A stretch of 64,000 nt of DNA from Lumbricus rubellus (Eukaryota > Annelida > Clitellata > Crassiclitellata > Lumbricidae), in NCBI GenBank assembly GCA_945859605.1, contig OX243811.1, positions 31,312,453 to 31,376,452 of the forward strand, in the 5' to 3' direction. This document shows positions 1-10,745 of this stretch, piece after piece (within the stretch, counting starts at the first letter, position 1; every line of letters starts with the position of its first letter). Made by a program: the position numbers and the translations under genes. The notes under the pieces are model-generated. The model did no database searches, had not been told where the DNA came from, and saw only the letters and a program-made list of their open reading frames with translations.

Positions 1-13
1 ACGGGATACGACA
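1..13 (+). repeat. 3' tip of the 5' LTR
   Basis: ACGGGATACGACA matches the end of the 3' LTR at 6401-6413. The remaining roughly 990 bases of this LTR lie before the window. Confidence 0.8.
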
Positions 14-17
14 ACTA

Positions 18-35
18 TGGGGTCCTACGTTCCGG
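18..35 (+). promoter_or_regulatory. Candidate tRNA primer binding site
   Basis: The sequence after the 5' LTR tip starts with TGG at 18-20, four bases after the LTR end. This is expected for pairing with the CCA end of a tRNA. I cannot say which tRNA. Confidence 0.35.
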
Positions 36-354
36 AATATTAAAACTGGATTTTTAACTAACACTCGAAATATCAACGAACATTAATCTCAAGTATTGAA
101 AATGTATAATTTAAAAGTTATCGCTGTTGCGATCGCGAAAGAACGACTTTATTAATAAGCGTTTACTCGATGCGAATTGTTTAATAAAGGTTAAGGTCAA
201 GCATACGATTAACCTCGCGTAACCATAGAGTACGCATCTCAAGAGGAGACATTTTCTTAATCTTATTTTAAGATTATCTTTTGAAGAATTTAATTCTTGT
301 ATAGCGAAAGCTATTGGGAAATACTTGTTAACTGAGTAAACAAGTAAGTAGACC

Positions 355-3300
355 ATGTCGTCATTTGGAGAACATGAACAGTGGGTTAAACTCGCTAAAG
401 AGATGGGAATGGAAGGTGATGAGTTGAAGACGTTTGTGCGTGATAGACAGCAGGAAGCAAGAGACGACAGACTGCGTGAACGAGAAGATCGAAAGCTTAA
501 AGATGAGGCGGCGGCTGAAAGAGGTAGACTAGCCAAAGAAGCAGAGATGGCGGAAGTTAAAGAAGCCAGAGCACGAGAAGAGGCACAAGCAGCCAGAACA
601 CAAGAATTAGAGTTAGCAAAAATAGCGGAAGCTAGGCTTGAACGAGAGGCGAATGACGCCAGACTGGAACGGGAAAGTCGTGCGAATGAGACAAGACTTG
701 AACGGGAAAGAGAGGTGGAGGAGGCGAGATTAGTTCGTGAAGCAGCCGAATGTCAAGCTAGGAGAAATATGGATCTTGAAGTCAAGAAGCTTGAGTGTGA
801 ATTGAGGATGAGAGAAATTGATTCTAGACATAATCAGAATAATGGTGAAGCCACATTCACAATGGTTGGCGATGGTTCATACCAAGGAAACAATAACCGT
901 AACAGAGGAATGAAAGATATCAAGTTCCCTGTATTCAATGAGAATAAAGATTGCTTGGATGCATATTTATTAAGGTTTGAAAGGACATGCACGGCATACG
1001 AGATAGCAACAGAAAATTGGTCTCTGATGCTAGCCAAGCATCTTGAAGGAAAAGCGTTAGAGGTGTATCAAAGAATGTCATCTGAGGAGACACAAGATTA
1101 CGAGTGTTTGAAAAGACATCTGTTAAAAAGGTTTCAATTAACAGAGGGTGGATATCGTAACAAGTTTAAGATGAGTAAAATGGAGTCAGGTGAAACACCT
1201 ACAGATTTTGTGCATAGGTTGAGGAGATATATGCAGCAGTGGCTACTTCAAGCTGGATTCGAGAAAACCTACGAAGGAATGGAGAACTTATTATTAAGAG
1301 ATCAGTTCTACCTTACGTGTAGCAATGAACTTAAGATGTTCCTCAAAGAAAGAGGCAAGATGAGTCTAGAGGACACATTAAACTGTGCCGAGTCTTATAT
1401 CGAGGCGCACGGATATAAATACACAGAAAGTAATCTAAGGCCTCCAGTGAAATTCAGTAACGAAAGGCCGAATGTGAAACCGTTCGACGATAAATCAAGA
1501 GAGAGGTTTAATGGAAACATAAATAGAGGACGAGGAGACATGAAACAGAACAGGGAGACGAATCATAATGGAAGTATGAATAGAGGATTTAGTAGAGAAA
1601 GAGAACAGGCGGCTGAACATAAGATAACTTGTTTCTCATGTGGCCGAACCGGACACAAGTCATATGATTGTTCACACAAACAAAAAGGAGTTGTTAAACA
1701 TACTGCGGCGGCTATACAAGTATATGAGAATAGGGCGTACAAGATAGCGCAAGCAAATGAAGAGTTGAAACTAAATGAAGTTGAAAAAGAGGAAGAACGT
1801 AAGAAGGAATTACCGATACAGTTGGCAGCAAGTACAATGGTTACTGATCGGAGAGATGATGGCGATGACCTTGAGAATAAAAATGAAGGTCAGCTAAAGG
1901 TGAACGGTGTGAATGCCAGTTGTCTATATGACTCTGGGTCAAGCACATGTATTGTCAAGAGATCACTGGTAAATGATGTTGATTTCACAGGAAGAGAAGC
2001 CCAATGCATATTAATCGATGGGACATTGAGAAATTTTCCGACAGCAAAGGTTAATATTGAAAGTGAGTATTTTACAGGAAACGTTGAAGCAATGGTGATG
2101 GAAGAACCGGTGAAACCAGTAATTATCGGTAGGATGAAGGGACTAAAATATCTGGTAGTGAAAGAAACTACAGATAACATGATAAACTGTGATCGGAGTG
2201 ATACAGATGATAACGAGAATAGAGAGGATAGATTGAAAAAGATTCAGAAATCTTTAAGTGTTGAGTCACAAGGACAAAGTGACAAAAAGAAAGTTCATTT
2301 TGCGAGTGAAATCACAAGTGAATTAAATGATGATGTAACGGATGACGTCATCGAGAATGATGATGTGTGCCAAACGACAGCAGCAGTTGAAACCAGAGCG
2401 GAATCAAAGAAAGTAACAAAATACAAACAGTTGAAAGTTACTGAGATGCCGGATTTAAATGTATCAACAAAAGAAATTAAAGAGTTACAAAGCAAAGATG
2501 AGACTTTGAAGAAGTTTTGGGATAAAGCAATTGATTGGAGTGGTGATGACAGTGTAACAGAGAAAGTTCTTTATGTGAAGAAGAACGGATTTTTGTATAG
2601 GAGATTCATGGAGACAACGGAAGATGATGCGAAGTGGCAGTTAATGGTCCCGAAGGAACTTAGAGGTAAAGTATTAGCCGTGGCCCATAACTCGCTATTG
2701 TCAGCACATTTGGGTATGAAGAAGACCCATGATAAAATTGTGAATGAATTTTATTGGCCATCGATAGGACAAGAAATTAAAAGGTATGTCCTGAGTTGTG
2801 ATGTATGCCAAAAGTCGGTGGATAAAAAGGTGAGCCACAGAGCACCGATGGGACATCTTCCGGTACTGGATGTACCATTCAAACATGTCTGTGTAGACAT
2901 TATCGGAGTGATAGAACCTATGTCATCAAGAGGTTATCGCTATATATTAACGATAGTGGATTTGAGTACCAGATATCCAGAAGCGATTCCACTGAAAGGA
3001 ATAACTACAGAGGAGGTGGCGGAAGCCTTGTTCAATTTTTATTGTCGCATGGGTGTTCCTCAGAAAATCCATACTGACAGAGGGAGCCAATTCACTTCAG
3101 AACTGATGGCTGATGTTAACAAGATGTTGTTGATCAAGCACACTTTCACTAGTCCTTACCATGCTATGGGAAATGGATGTGTGGAGAGACTTAACGGAAC
3201 AATAAAAGCAACGTTGAGGAAGCTAATAGGAGAACAGGTCAAGGAATGGGACAGGTTCTTAGCACCATTATTGTTCGCGTTACGAGACACTGTACACGAA

Positions 3301-4002
3301 AGTCATGGGTTCACACCCTTTGAATTAATTTTTGGAAGGTCATGCAGAGGACCAATACAGATATTGAAGGAACTCTGGACAAATGAGAAAGTGGAAGATG
3401 AAGTAAAAGATGTTTATACATACATGACCGATTTGAGAGAAAGAATAGAAGAAACATGTGATATGGCACAGAAGGCCATACATAAAGCAAATGAAAAGAA
3501 CAAGAAGTATTATGATAAGAAAGCACGTTACAGAGAGTTGAAGATAGGAGATAAAGTTTTATTACTGTTACCCAGTTGTAACAATAAGATGCTTGTAAAA
3601 TGGCAAGGACCATTTGTGGTCAGAGGCAAAATAGGAGATTATGATTACAAGGTGGAAATTGATGGTGGAAAACTCAAAACATATCACATCAATATACTAA
3701 AGAAGTACTACGAGAGAAATGGAGAAGGTAATGATGTAGAAACGTCAGCATACATATCGGCGATAGTACATGATGGTAAAGATGGTGAAGATGAAGAAGA
3801 AGAGATATTGAGCTTATATGTAAGTAAACAAACGGAGACTTACAAAGATGTGGATATCAATCCTAAATTGACGGAAAAACAGAAAAGAGAATTAAGGGAA
3901 CTACTGAGAGAACATGAGGACATATTCAGTGATAAGCCAGGAAGGACAGATATGGTAAAGCATGAGATTCATCTGACGAGTGATGAGCCAATTCGGTTAT
4001 GA
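355..4002 (+). CDS. Retrotransposon gag-protease-integrase polyprotein (first part of a broken gag-pol frame)
   Basis: 1215 codons. Residues 30-150 are a charged Glu/Arg-rich coiled coil. Residues about 190-352 are a capsid-like domain, and the 262-352 half resembles the SCAN fold that is thought to derive from Gmr1-like gag. A CCHC knuckle has C426, C429, H434 and C439. An aspartic protease motif DSG is at 526-528, with IIG at 590-592. Integrase zinc ligands are H778, H785, C815 and C818. The catalytic triad is D848, D908 and E944 (35 residues between the last two). A GPY/F motif WQGPF is at 1083-1087. The frame ends at a TGA after EPIRL, within the linker leading into RT, and the same frame continues at 4003. 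This looks like a nonsense change in one copy. A programmed readthrough stop is possible but less likely at this position. Confidence 0.9.
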   Translation: MSSFGEHEQWVKLAKEMGMEGDELKTFVRDRQQEARDDRLREREDRKLKDEAAAERGRLAKEAEMAEVKEARAREEAQAARTQELELAKIAEARLEREANDARLERESRANETRLEREREVEEARLVREAAECQARRNMDLEVKKLECELRMREIDSRHNQNNGEATFTMVGDGSYQGNNNRNRGMKDIKFPVFNENKDCLDAYLLRFERTCTAYEIATENWSLMLAKHLEGKALEVYQRMSSEETQDYECLKRHLLKRFQLTEGGYRNKFKMSKMESGETPTDFVHRLRRYMQQWLLQAGFEKTYEGMENLLLRDQFYLTCSNELKMFLKERGKMSLEDTLNCAESYIEAHGYKYTESNLRPPVKFSNERPNVKPFDDKSRERFNGNINRGRGDMKQNRETNHNGSMNRGFSREREQAAEHKITCFSCGRTGHKSYDCSHKQKGVVKHTAAAIQVYENRAYKIAQANEELKLNEVEKEEERKKELPIQLAASTMVTDRRDDGDDLENKNEGQLKVNGVNASCLYDSGSSTCIVKRSLVNDVDFTGREAQCILIDGTLRNFPTAKVNIESEYFTGNVEAMVMEEPVKPVIIGRMKGLKYLVVKETTDNMINCDRSDTDDNENREDRLKKIQKSLSVESQGQSDKKKVHFASEITSELNDDVTDDVIENDDVCQTTAAVETRAESKKVTKYKQLKVTEMPDLNVSTKEIKELQSKDETLKKFWDKAIDWSGDDSVTEKVLYVKKNGFLYRRFMETTEDDAKWQLMVPKELRGKVLAVAHNSLLSAHLGMKKTHDKIVNEFYWPSIGQEIKRYVLSCDVCQKSVDKKVSHRAPMGHLPVLDVPFKHVCVDIIGVIEPMSSRGYRYILTIVDLSTRYPEAIPLKGITTEEVAEALFNFYCRMGVPQKIHTDRGSQFTSELMADVNKMLLIKHTFTSPYHAMGNGCVERLNGTIKATLRKLIGEQVKEWDRFLAPLLFALRDTVHESHGFTPFELIFGRSCRGPIQILKELWTNEKVEDEVKDVYTYMTDLRERIEETCDMAQKAIHKANEKNKKYYDKKARYRELKIGDKVLLLLPSCNNKMLVKWQGPFVVRGKIGDYDYKVEIDGGKLKTYHINILKKYYERNGEGNDVETSAYISAIVHDGKDGEDEEEEILSLYVSKQTETYKDVDINPKLTEKQKRELRELLREHEDIFSDKPGRTDMVKHEIHLTSDEPIRL

Positions 4003-5244
4003 GCTTATCCAACGCCATATCACCTCCAAGCGGAGATAAACAAAGAATTAGAGACGATGCTAGATAATGGAATTATAGAAAGATCGGAAGCAGCGTATGC
4101 AGCGCCACTCGTAGTTGTTAAAAAGTCAGATGGAAGTAACAGACTTTGCTGTAATTATAAACAACTCAACAAAGTGACAGTATTCGACCCAGAACCGATG
4201 ATGTCGAATGAGGATATTTTTAATAAACTCAGTGGAAGTAAAATCTATAGTAAGTTCGATTTCTGTAAAGGGTATTGGCAGATACCAATGAGCGAAGAAT
4301 CAAAAGACTTAACCACATTCATCTGTGCAAGCGGATTATATAAATTCAATGTGTTACCATTTGGACTAGTCAATAGCGCGTCCAGTTATAATCGCTTGAT
4401 ACGGAAAATATTACATGGAACTGAAAATCTAGAAAGTTATGTCGACGATATTCTTGCTCATACAAAAGGATGGGACGAACACATGAAGACGTTAAGAGAG
4501 TTTTTCACAAGAGTGAGAAAAGCTCATTTGACATTGAAACCGAAGAAATGTTCACTAGGATATGGCAAGATAGATTTCCTAGGCCATACATTGAACAATG
4601 ACGATATAAGCCCTAAGGGAGAATCTATTGACAAGATTGTGGAAATGCCACAGCCTAAGACGAAGAAGCAAGTGAGAAGCTTTTTAGGAGCGATAAATTA
4701 CTATCGAAAGTTTATTCCACATTGTGCAGAGTTGATGGCACCGTTGAGTGACTTGACTAAAAAGTTAGCTCCTAACAATGTTGAATGGAACCAAGAGTTA
4801 GGTGAAAGTTTTAAGCAGTTGAAAGAAGCACTAGCTAAGACACCAATCCTTAGGTTACCAGACTTGGAGAAAGAATTTATAATACAGACAGATGCATCAG
4901 GAAAAGGGATAGGTTGTGTTCTTATTCAGCAGTATGAAGGAATAAACCACCCGATTGCATATGCGAGTAGAAAATTGTTGGAAAGAGAGATGCGATATTC
5001 AGTTGAGGAAAGAGAATGTTTAGCCATAATGTGGGGGATCAGTAGATTTGATCGATATTTGTGTGGAAGAGAGTTTGTGATCGAGACGGACCACTGTGGA
5101 CTACAGTATATGAAAGAAGGGAGGATGAAGAATGCAAGAGTCATGAGGTGGAGCCTCGCCCTTCAAAATTATTGTTTTACAATACGTTACATTAAGGGAT
5201 GTAATAACGTAATGTCCGATTATTTAAGTAGAGGATTGACCTAA
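4003..5244 (+). pseudogene. Retrotransposon reverse transcriptase-RNase H (downstream part of the interrupted frame)
   Basis: This is in the same frame as the upstream ORF. The first ATG is at 4057 (395 codons), but homology to the RT N-terminal linker starts right after the TGA, so that ATG is probably not a natural start. Counting from 4057, the RT fingers and palm include the catalytic D68 (KFDF), LPFG at 100-103 and YVDD at 128-131. A thumb/connection precedes RNase H with D279 (QTDAS), E317 or E318, D345 and D388. It ends at 5242-5244, 149 bases before the polypurine tract. No integrase follows the RNase H, which confirms the inverted domain order. Confidence 0.9.
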
Positions 5245-5393
5245 GATTTAAGTAAATCAATGGTGATACTATAGGTAGATAAGAAGTAGTTGTGTTAGGT
5301 TGTGATGTTGTGTAAAGTAGTATAAGCATAGGCATAAGCAGTTATTGTAATTTGATAATTAGATAAGTTGATAAAGCCTGTGTACAGACTTTT

Positions 5394-5407
5394 GAAGAAA
5401 GGGTATT
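5394..5407 (+). promoter_or_regulatory. Polypurine tract region
   Basis: GAAGAAAGGG at 5394-5403, just before the inferred TGTCGT start of the 3' LTR at 5408. It would prime plus-strand synthesis. Confidence 0.6.
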
Positions 5408-6413
5408 TGTCGTGGTTATATTAAATGATTATCAAATTAAACACTTGCTATGCATGTATAATTATTAATTATAGGTAGAAGTTAAGCTAGGCAATTTAAT
5501 TGGCGAGTTTAGGTAATATGTGTGGCAACATATAAAATATTAATACATAAAACCAATGACTGCAGCTAAGCGTAATAACGAGTGGTCAAGATTACCATGA
5601 CAACAAAGGACGCTAATCCTATTCGTGATTGGTGCAAACTGGAAGCGAATGACGTGACGAGTTAAAAATGACGTCAGCGAAGTGGACGTTAAGTTTTTGA
5701 CTCTCTACAGGTATATCTGGAAATGGTGGTTGTTTCGCTGCGGTGATCAATCCAAAGTTGTGATTTTCAGAGTAGAGACGAAGGTAATTGAACTGTTCGG
5801 ACGATCAACCGATAGTTCAAAGTATTGTGCATTAAGTGCAACGCAATTTAAATGAGAAATTTGCGTTAGTGCATAATAATCATCGTGTGAAGTGTGAGAC
5901 ACTTGCGAAGAAGACGAACTCTTAGGCAACAGACTGAAGAGTCGTGTAATTTGAATCGGCAAGCGAACAGCTGATCGGCGTGTGAAGTACGAAGGACGTT
6001 TGGTCAACTGGAGAAGAGCTGTGAGGTGAATGCGATGATTCATCTCATGTGCAACTGATTCATGGCAAGATACGAGTAAGACGTTTGGTGTGGTCACTTC
6101 CATGACTGCATATTCAACCGTCTGATCAACATTCTTGACTGCGAAGAATCGGACGACGGAGAGAGCCGAAGACATTCGAGTTTCATACAACTCGACAGAT
6201 AAGCGCAAATATAATATTTCCTAAGTAACTCGCCACACTAGGTAAATAGGATTGTTATTTGTTTGTGCATATGAATGATATTGAATAACTTTATATTATA
6301 TATATTTCATAAGAACTGGGAGTTCGTTGAATTTGGAAGAATTTCTTGAGTAAGTTAAACCCAACCGATTAACCACTAGGATAATAAAGTGCCCTTTTAC
6401 ACGGGATACGACA
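5408..6413 (+). repeat. 3' LTR, about 1006 bp
   Basis: It begins TGTCGT and ends ACGACA, a perfect 6-bp terminal inverted repeat, and follows a purine tract. Its end equals the 13 bases at the window start. An AATAAA lies at 6383-6388, near the end, and could serve as the polyadenylation signal. The start is inferred from the inverted termini because the other LTR is outside the window. Confidence 0.75.
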
Positions 6414-7010
6414 ATAATAATAGGCCTATGTGGACCAGATCTTTAAATTTGGTGAGTACAAACGTACGCGGATGTGTCTTGGAGTAGGCCTAAATAGCGA
6501 ATCCAACTTTGTTTACCTAATTATCCTAGCTTTTTAGATTTCTTCCGTTTACGCATATAGGCCTACGGTAAATTTATGTTAAGATTCGACTTCACTAAGT
6601 CTTCTCCATGGTTGAGTAGGCTATTTTGATCGTGACCACAGATGAGCTTTTGTTCCTGCTTAACCAATTAGGCGTAGACTACCAAAGGCAATGATAAGAC
6701 ATCACTGTGTAGGCCTACTTTTTGTGCGATACTATTAATAATTGACTATAGGCTATTTTCATAGAAATGTACAGCCATGTATCACTTCTTTAAGTTCTTT
6801 TTTGCTTTAAACCAAACTCTTCAAGCAATCCTATCTAGCTGATCAATCATACTCCTACACCACCACACGACCACCAGCATTGATAATTGCCACCGTAGCA
6901 CCACGTCTCCTCGGCTTGATACAGCCCCGAATTTTCATGAAATAATTGTTGTGATTGTTTTTATCCTGAGATAATTATCTTACACTGATTCAAATATGAA
7001 GTTTCTGGCA
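6414..7010. other. Intergenic, no gene seen
   Basis: AT-rich DNA with several TAGGCCTA-type octamers (around 6423, 6486, 6562, 6711). No open frame or recognised repeat. Confidence 0.5.
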
Positions 7011-7484
7011 TGAATATTGACGTCACAATTACGTCATTTGCATCAGAGAATTCATATGTTAGGTATACTCATAGAGATGTACGCTATATATATAAAATAT
7101 ATAGGCTAGAGAGAATATAGCCTATTTCCTCTGCATAAAAAAAGGGAAGTTATCAACGACCTTAAATATATTAACGGTAATCACGAAAGTGACGTCACTC
7201 TGTGCAAACGACCAATCACCGGCGATTCTTATGTCGACCATGGTATGTGATTGGTCGATATGAAAAGAGACAGCGGCGCCTATGATTGGTCGATATGAAT
7301 AGGCGATTTCTCATGGTATGTGATTGGTCGATATGAAAAGAGACAGCGACGTAGATTTACAGACGTGATATTCCCTCTAGCCTTATATTTTAATACATCT
7401 CTATGGGTATACTGAACACAACTTTTCGGTACTTAACATTGGAATTATCTTATGCAAATGACGTAATTGTGACGTCAATATTCA
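7011..7484. mobile_element. Fold-back / MITE-like element carrying CRE, octamer and CCAAT motifs
   Basis: Bases 7011-7043 and 7452-7484 are a perfect 33-bp inverted repeat. Inner arms 7063-7081 and 7394-7412 pair at 18 of 19 positions, and 7094-7111 pairs with 7375-7391. Each tip holds TGACGTCA (CRE) and ATTTGCAT (octamer). The loop region has two copies of a 34-bp unit at 7242-7275 and 7316-7349, plus a partial copy at 7280-7304. Each contains GATTGG, an inverted CCAAT box. I could not find a clear target duplication, so the superfamily is unknown. Confidence 0.7.
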
Positions 7485-10400
7485 GTTTTAAAATTTTGAA
7501 AATCGATTAAGATTTGCCTGTTTTATTCACATTATAAAAAGGGGTCTCAATTTATTGGGACACAGTGTAGATACAAACATAATGCAATAATTAGCCTATA
7601 TTTAATTTAAATTGAAACTGCACTTCTTAAAAAGAAATCAGAAATGCTTCCACAGCCTCCCAGTCTATACTAGCCAAGACAAAACTTCTTTAGTCTTAGA
7701 CAATAACAAGTCAGAAGGCAAGGTAACTGCCTCCCTCAACACCAACAATACCCAAAGAGATGGTTCTGAGGTTGAAGGACTTTTTGGTTGACGTGCAAAC
7801 CACATGCAAAAGTAATCTTCTTAACAACTTGACTTCAATTGCTTGATCGCAAAATGTCGATTTCATTTCAAGAACAATATCTCAATCTAGAATCACAGTT
7901 TAGCTACGAGAGTGTACTAAACATAACCGAGACAACAATGTAGCTTGTTGTTAAGTGTTAAACTTCATCAGTAGTATGTCACTAACAATTAAAACGTTAC
8001 ACCAGTATAACTCTTATCTAGTAGCGTCACCAAACGTGACACATTGTACACCACAGCAGAAAAACTAAGACATTCAGATTTATCTACTTAGAAAGTCTTC
8101 AGAACCCTTGTTTCCACAATTACTTACAACAAATACATTAATCCCACAGTATACACACTCCCACCATTCTGTATAATTGTAAATTATACACCTATTCAGG
8201 TACATTGTTTACTATATTTCTTCATTACACAGCATCCCAACGTAATGACCGTGCATCAATTACTGAAGTAAATTGATTGTGCTTTAAATATTAAAGAAAT
8301 TGCCCCCCAATGGTCTGGTGCTAAATGACTCAGCTACACAGTCAATGAGCGCGCCACAGCACACAACCACCATCTTGTTTCCACTTTAGATTAAAAACTC
8401 ACAGTAGTTGTAGTCAATCCAATAACCATATTCAGTGTCAACAATTAGAGTAGAAAGTTATTAATCAAATCTGCCAGGTCACAAAAGTTTTAAGCAAGTT
8501 TTTTAAAACTTATTTGTGAATTCTAACTTAACTATTAAGCCAACGAATACATGACGTTAAAAGACCTAATCAAGGTTACAAATGCAGTTACAAAAAAGCC
8601 AATATATGCAACTCATAAATCAAACTTTTATCTTGCATGTTTACAAATGCATGAGACATGACGAAATATTATTTAAAGCAAGTTTCAATTCCTCCATTCT
8701 CCTCTATTAGCAATGCCAATCCATTTCCACATGTGACAGATTCAAACAATCACATTTGCAATATCTCAGGCAACAAAATTAACCCATCCGCTAAAATGAA
8801 GACATCAGTCTCATTGGTTCACCTTTCCATCAGTTATTCAATGTATGTCCACCTATTATCATGTTGCAATGAAATCCGTATCCAGAACTTTAACTCTTCA
8901 AACATTACATATTAAACAAACTGACCCAAAATTTTGATACAACCTGTGAAACTGCTAGATCTTACTTAATCACGAAACATTTATGCAGAGTAATCACTAT
9001 CTAAGAAGGTGATGATATTCAAGTAAACCTATGAATAAAAGTTCACAATTTTGAATCAACGAAAATGATCAAGCAGTGACATTCAATCTACAATCATTTC
9101 CACTGGCGTTTATTAACAATTGAATATATACCATAGACGGGGGTGGAGGGTTTTGAACTCTGTTCAAAACAATTGCACAAAACTGTTGCTGTAGCTATAT
9201 TTGCTAACAAATGTGTAGACATTTCTTAGAATATCTGTGGTAGTTTATTTTATTTAGGATTGAATTCTGACCAACAAAGTCAGTTCAAAGTATTCGTCAC
9301 TTTTTGCCCAGAGTCGGCATTAATCTAGAAATCAATTTACAGCGTCTCTTTCTGTTGGCCACAGAGCAGAGCAAATCCACTGGAATGTGTCTACGGCTTG
9401 TTACCCATACGAGCATGTGTCACCTGTCAACAGAATCACATGGAACCAGTGTAGTGCAATCGTAATCACTGAATATTACAGGAATCATGCCTACAGCCTC
9501 CCAGAATCCCAAGAAGGGTGAAATTTTCTGTAAGAACTCAAGTGAGTTTCTAATTGTCAAAAGTAACACGTAAGCTAGCAAGCAGTAACTGTGGTCTATT
9601 CAGCAGCAAAATGAATGTGTAATGTAATGATTGTGGGCTTGCTTAGAATTGCTAAAAGAACATGTACAACTGTTCCTGAAAAGTTGCTTGCACAGCCACT
9701 TGTGCAACAGATTTAAAGTTACTGAATTTGCATGTATAGACTAGTACGGTATATGCATTATGCACTAAATAAATTTAATTGAAATTAAAAAAATATCTGG
9801 TATTAATGTTGGCAGTCTGTAACACCAGACTATAAGTGGAATAGTAATTGTAAATTATATAGCACCACATCAGGGTAAACCCATCAGATGCACTCCTGAC
9901 CGAACAACAACAAACTACGATCGAATAGAATGGTCGACATATCTGACCGCCTATACCAAAACCAGGCGTTTGTCGGTAACGTTAGTTTATGAGAAATAAA
10001 CCAACAACTGCAAATTTTACTATTATACGCAAATTTTGTTTTTATCAAATTCAATCATGAAAATATCTTTAAAACATCATAGATACCAAGAAGAACACTA
10101 AAATTAATTATTTAACCACAAAACGGAGCGATTTAATGGGCACTATGTATAAGAATGGCGCAAATAAACATGATGTTGACCGTTTTTCAAGGGCTAGCAT
10201 GTAGAGTCGCCTCGTGAGAAACCATAGATGTTATATATGTTTAGAAAGGCCAAGATCTGCTCTACACAGCGATACTATTACCGGGATTGGTAGAACATAT
10301 ATTAACCTAGAACGGATGAAGAAGGAAGGACCATAAAACAGCCTTTGCGCTGCCAAGCGCATGACGTGACGGCTTGCGAACGCGTTTCCTCCAAATGTTG

Positions 10401-10745
10401 TTTCCATCATCGCTAAACTTTAAAAGCGCGCTACTCCAGTTAGGAACATCATAAATAAATAAATAATACGTCGTTTGAAAGGTAACATAGTGGAGAATTT
10501 TATGGGCGAATAAAATATTTTTTATTTCTGCCGACAAAAGCCTGCTTTTGTAGTGCTGGGTCACATATATGCAAGATAAACTGAAGACAATAACAGCACT
10601 GTCACGAAGTCAAATATTTTCTGTAGGAACGCATTACAAAGAACAAGTCACAGAGAGAGAAGGCAAGATACAGCGGAAATGTTAACTTTTAATAAGCAGC
10701 AGACATAAATAGGCAGCGACTTCCCAAAAAAGTCTTCCTCCGTAC
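7485..10745. other. Non-coding stretch downstream of ATP6V0B
   Basis: This must hold the end of the ATP6V0B transcript (minus strand), because the last placed exon ends in a splice donor. I scanned for a short terminal exon encoding a Ser/Thr-Lys-Val-Lys-Met-Gly type tail and found none that was convincing. Otherwise AT-rich sequence with no long frames. Confidence 0.4.

Larger units (their letters stand above)
1..6413 (+). mobile_element. Gmr1-type Ty3/gypsy LTR retrotransposon, 5' LTR truncated by the window edge
   Basis: A nearly full-length LTR retrotransposon. The 13 bases at 1-13 (ACGGGATACGACA) recur at 6401-6413, so the 5' LTR ends at 13 and the 3' LTR ends at 6413. Domain order along one frame is coiled-coil/gag, CCHC knuckle, aspartic protease, integrase (HHCC, DDE, GPY/F), reverse transcriptase, RNase H. 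Integrase before RT is the defining order of the Gmr1 group of deuterostome Ty3/gypsy elements. Ordinary gypsy elements have RT first. No env or chromodomain is seen. The frame is broken by one TGA at 4000-4002. The target-site duplication cannot be tested because the 5' end is missing. The element lies downstream of the last ATP6V0B exon that I could place. Confidence 0.93.

Noticed and set aside
5747..6208. 153-codon minus-strand open frame in the retrotransposon 3' LTR
   Set aside because: Antisense within a non-coding LTR. Composition shows no domain and the Ser-rich stretch looks like chance.
8364..8385. Candidate terminal exon of ATP6V0B on the minus strand (ACAAGATGG context)
   Set aside because: In the phase required after the CAG junction it reads Trp-Lys-Gln-Asp, unlike the family tail, and the acceptor is poor.
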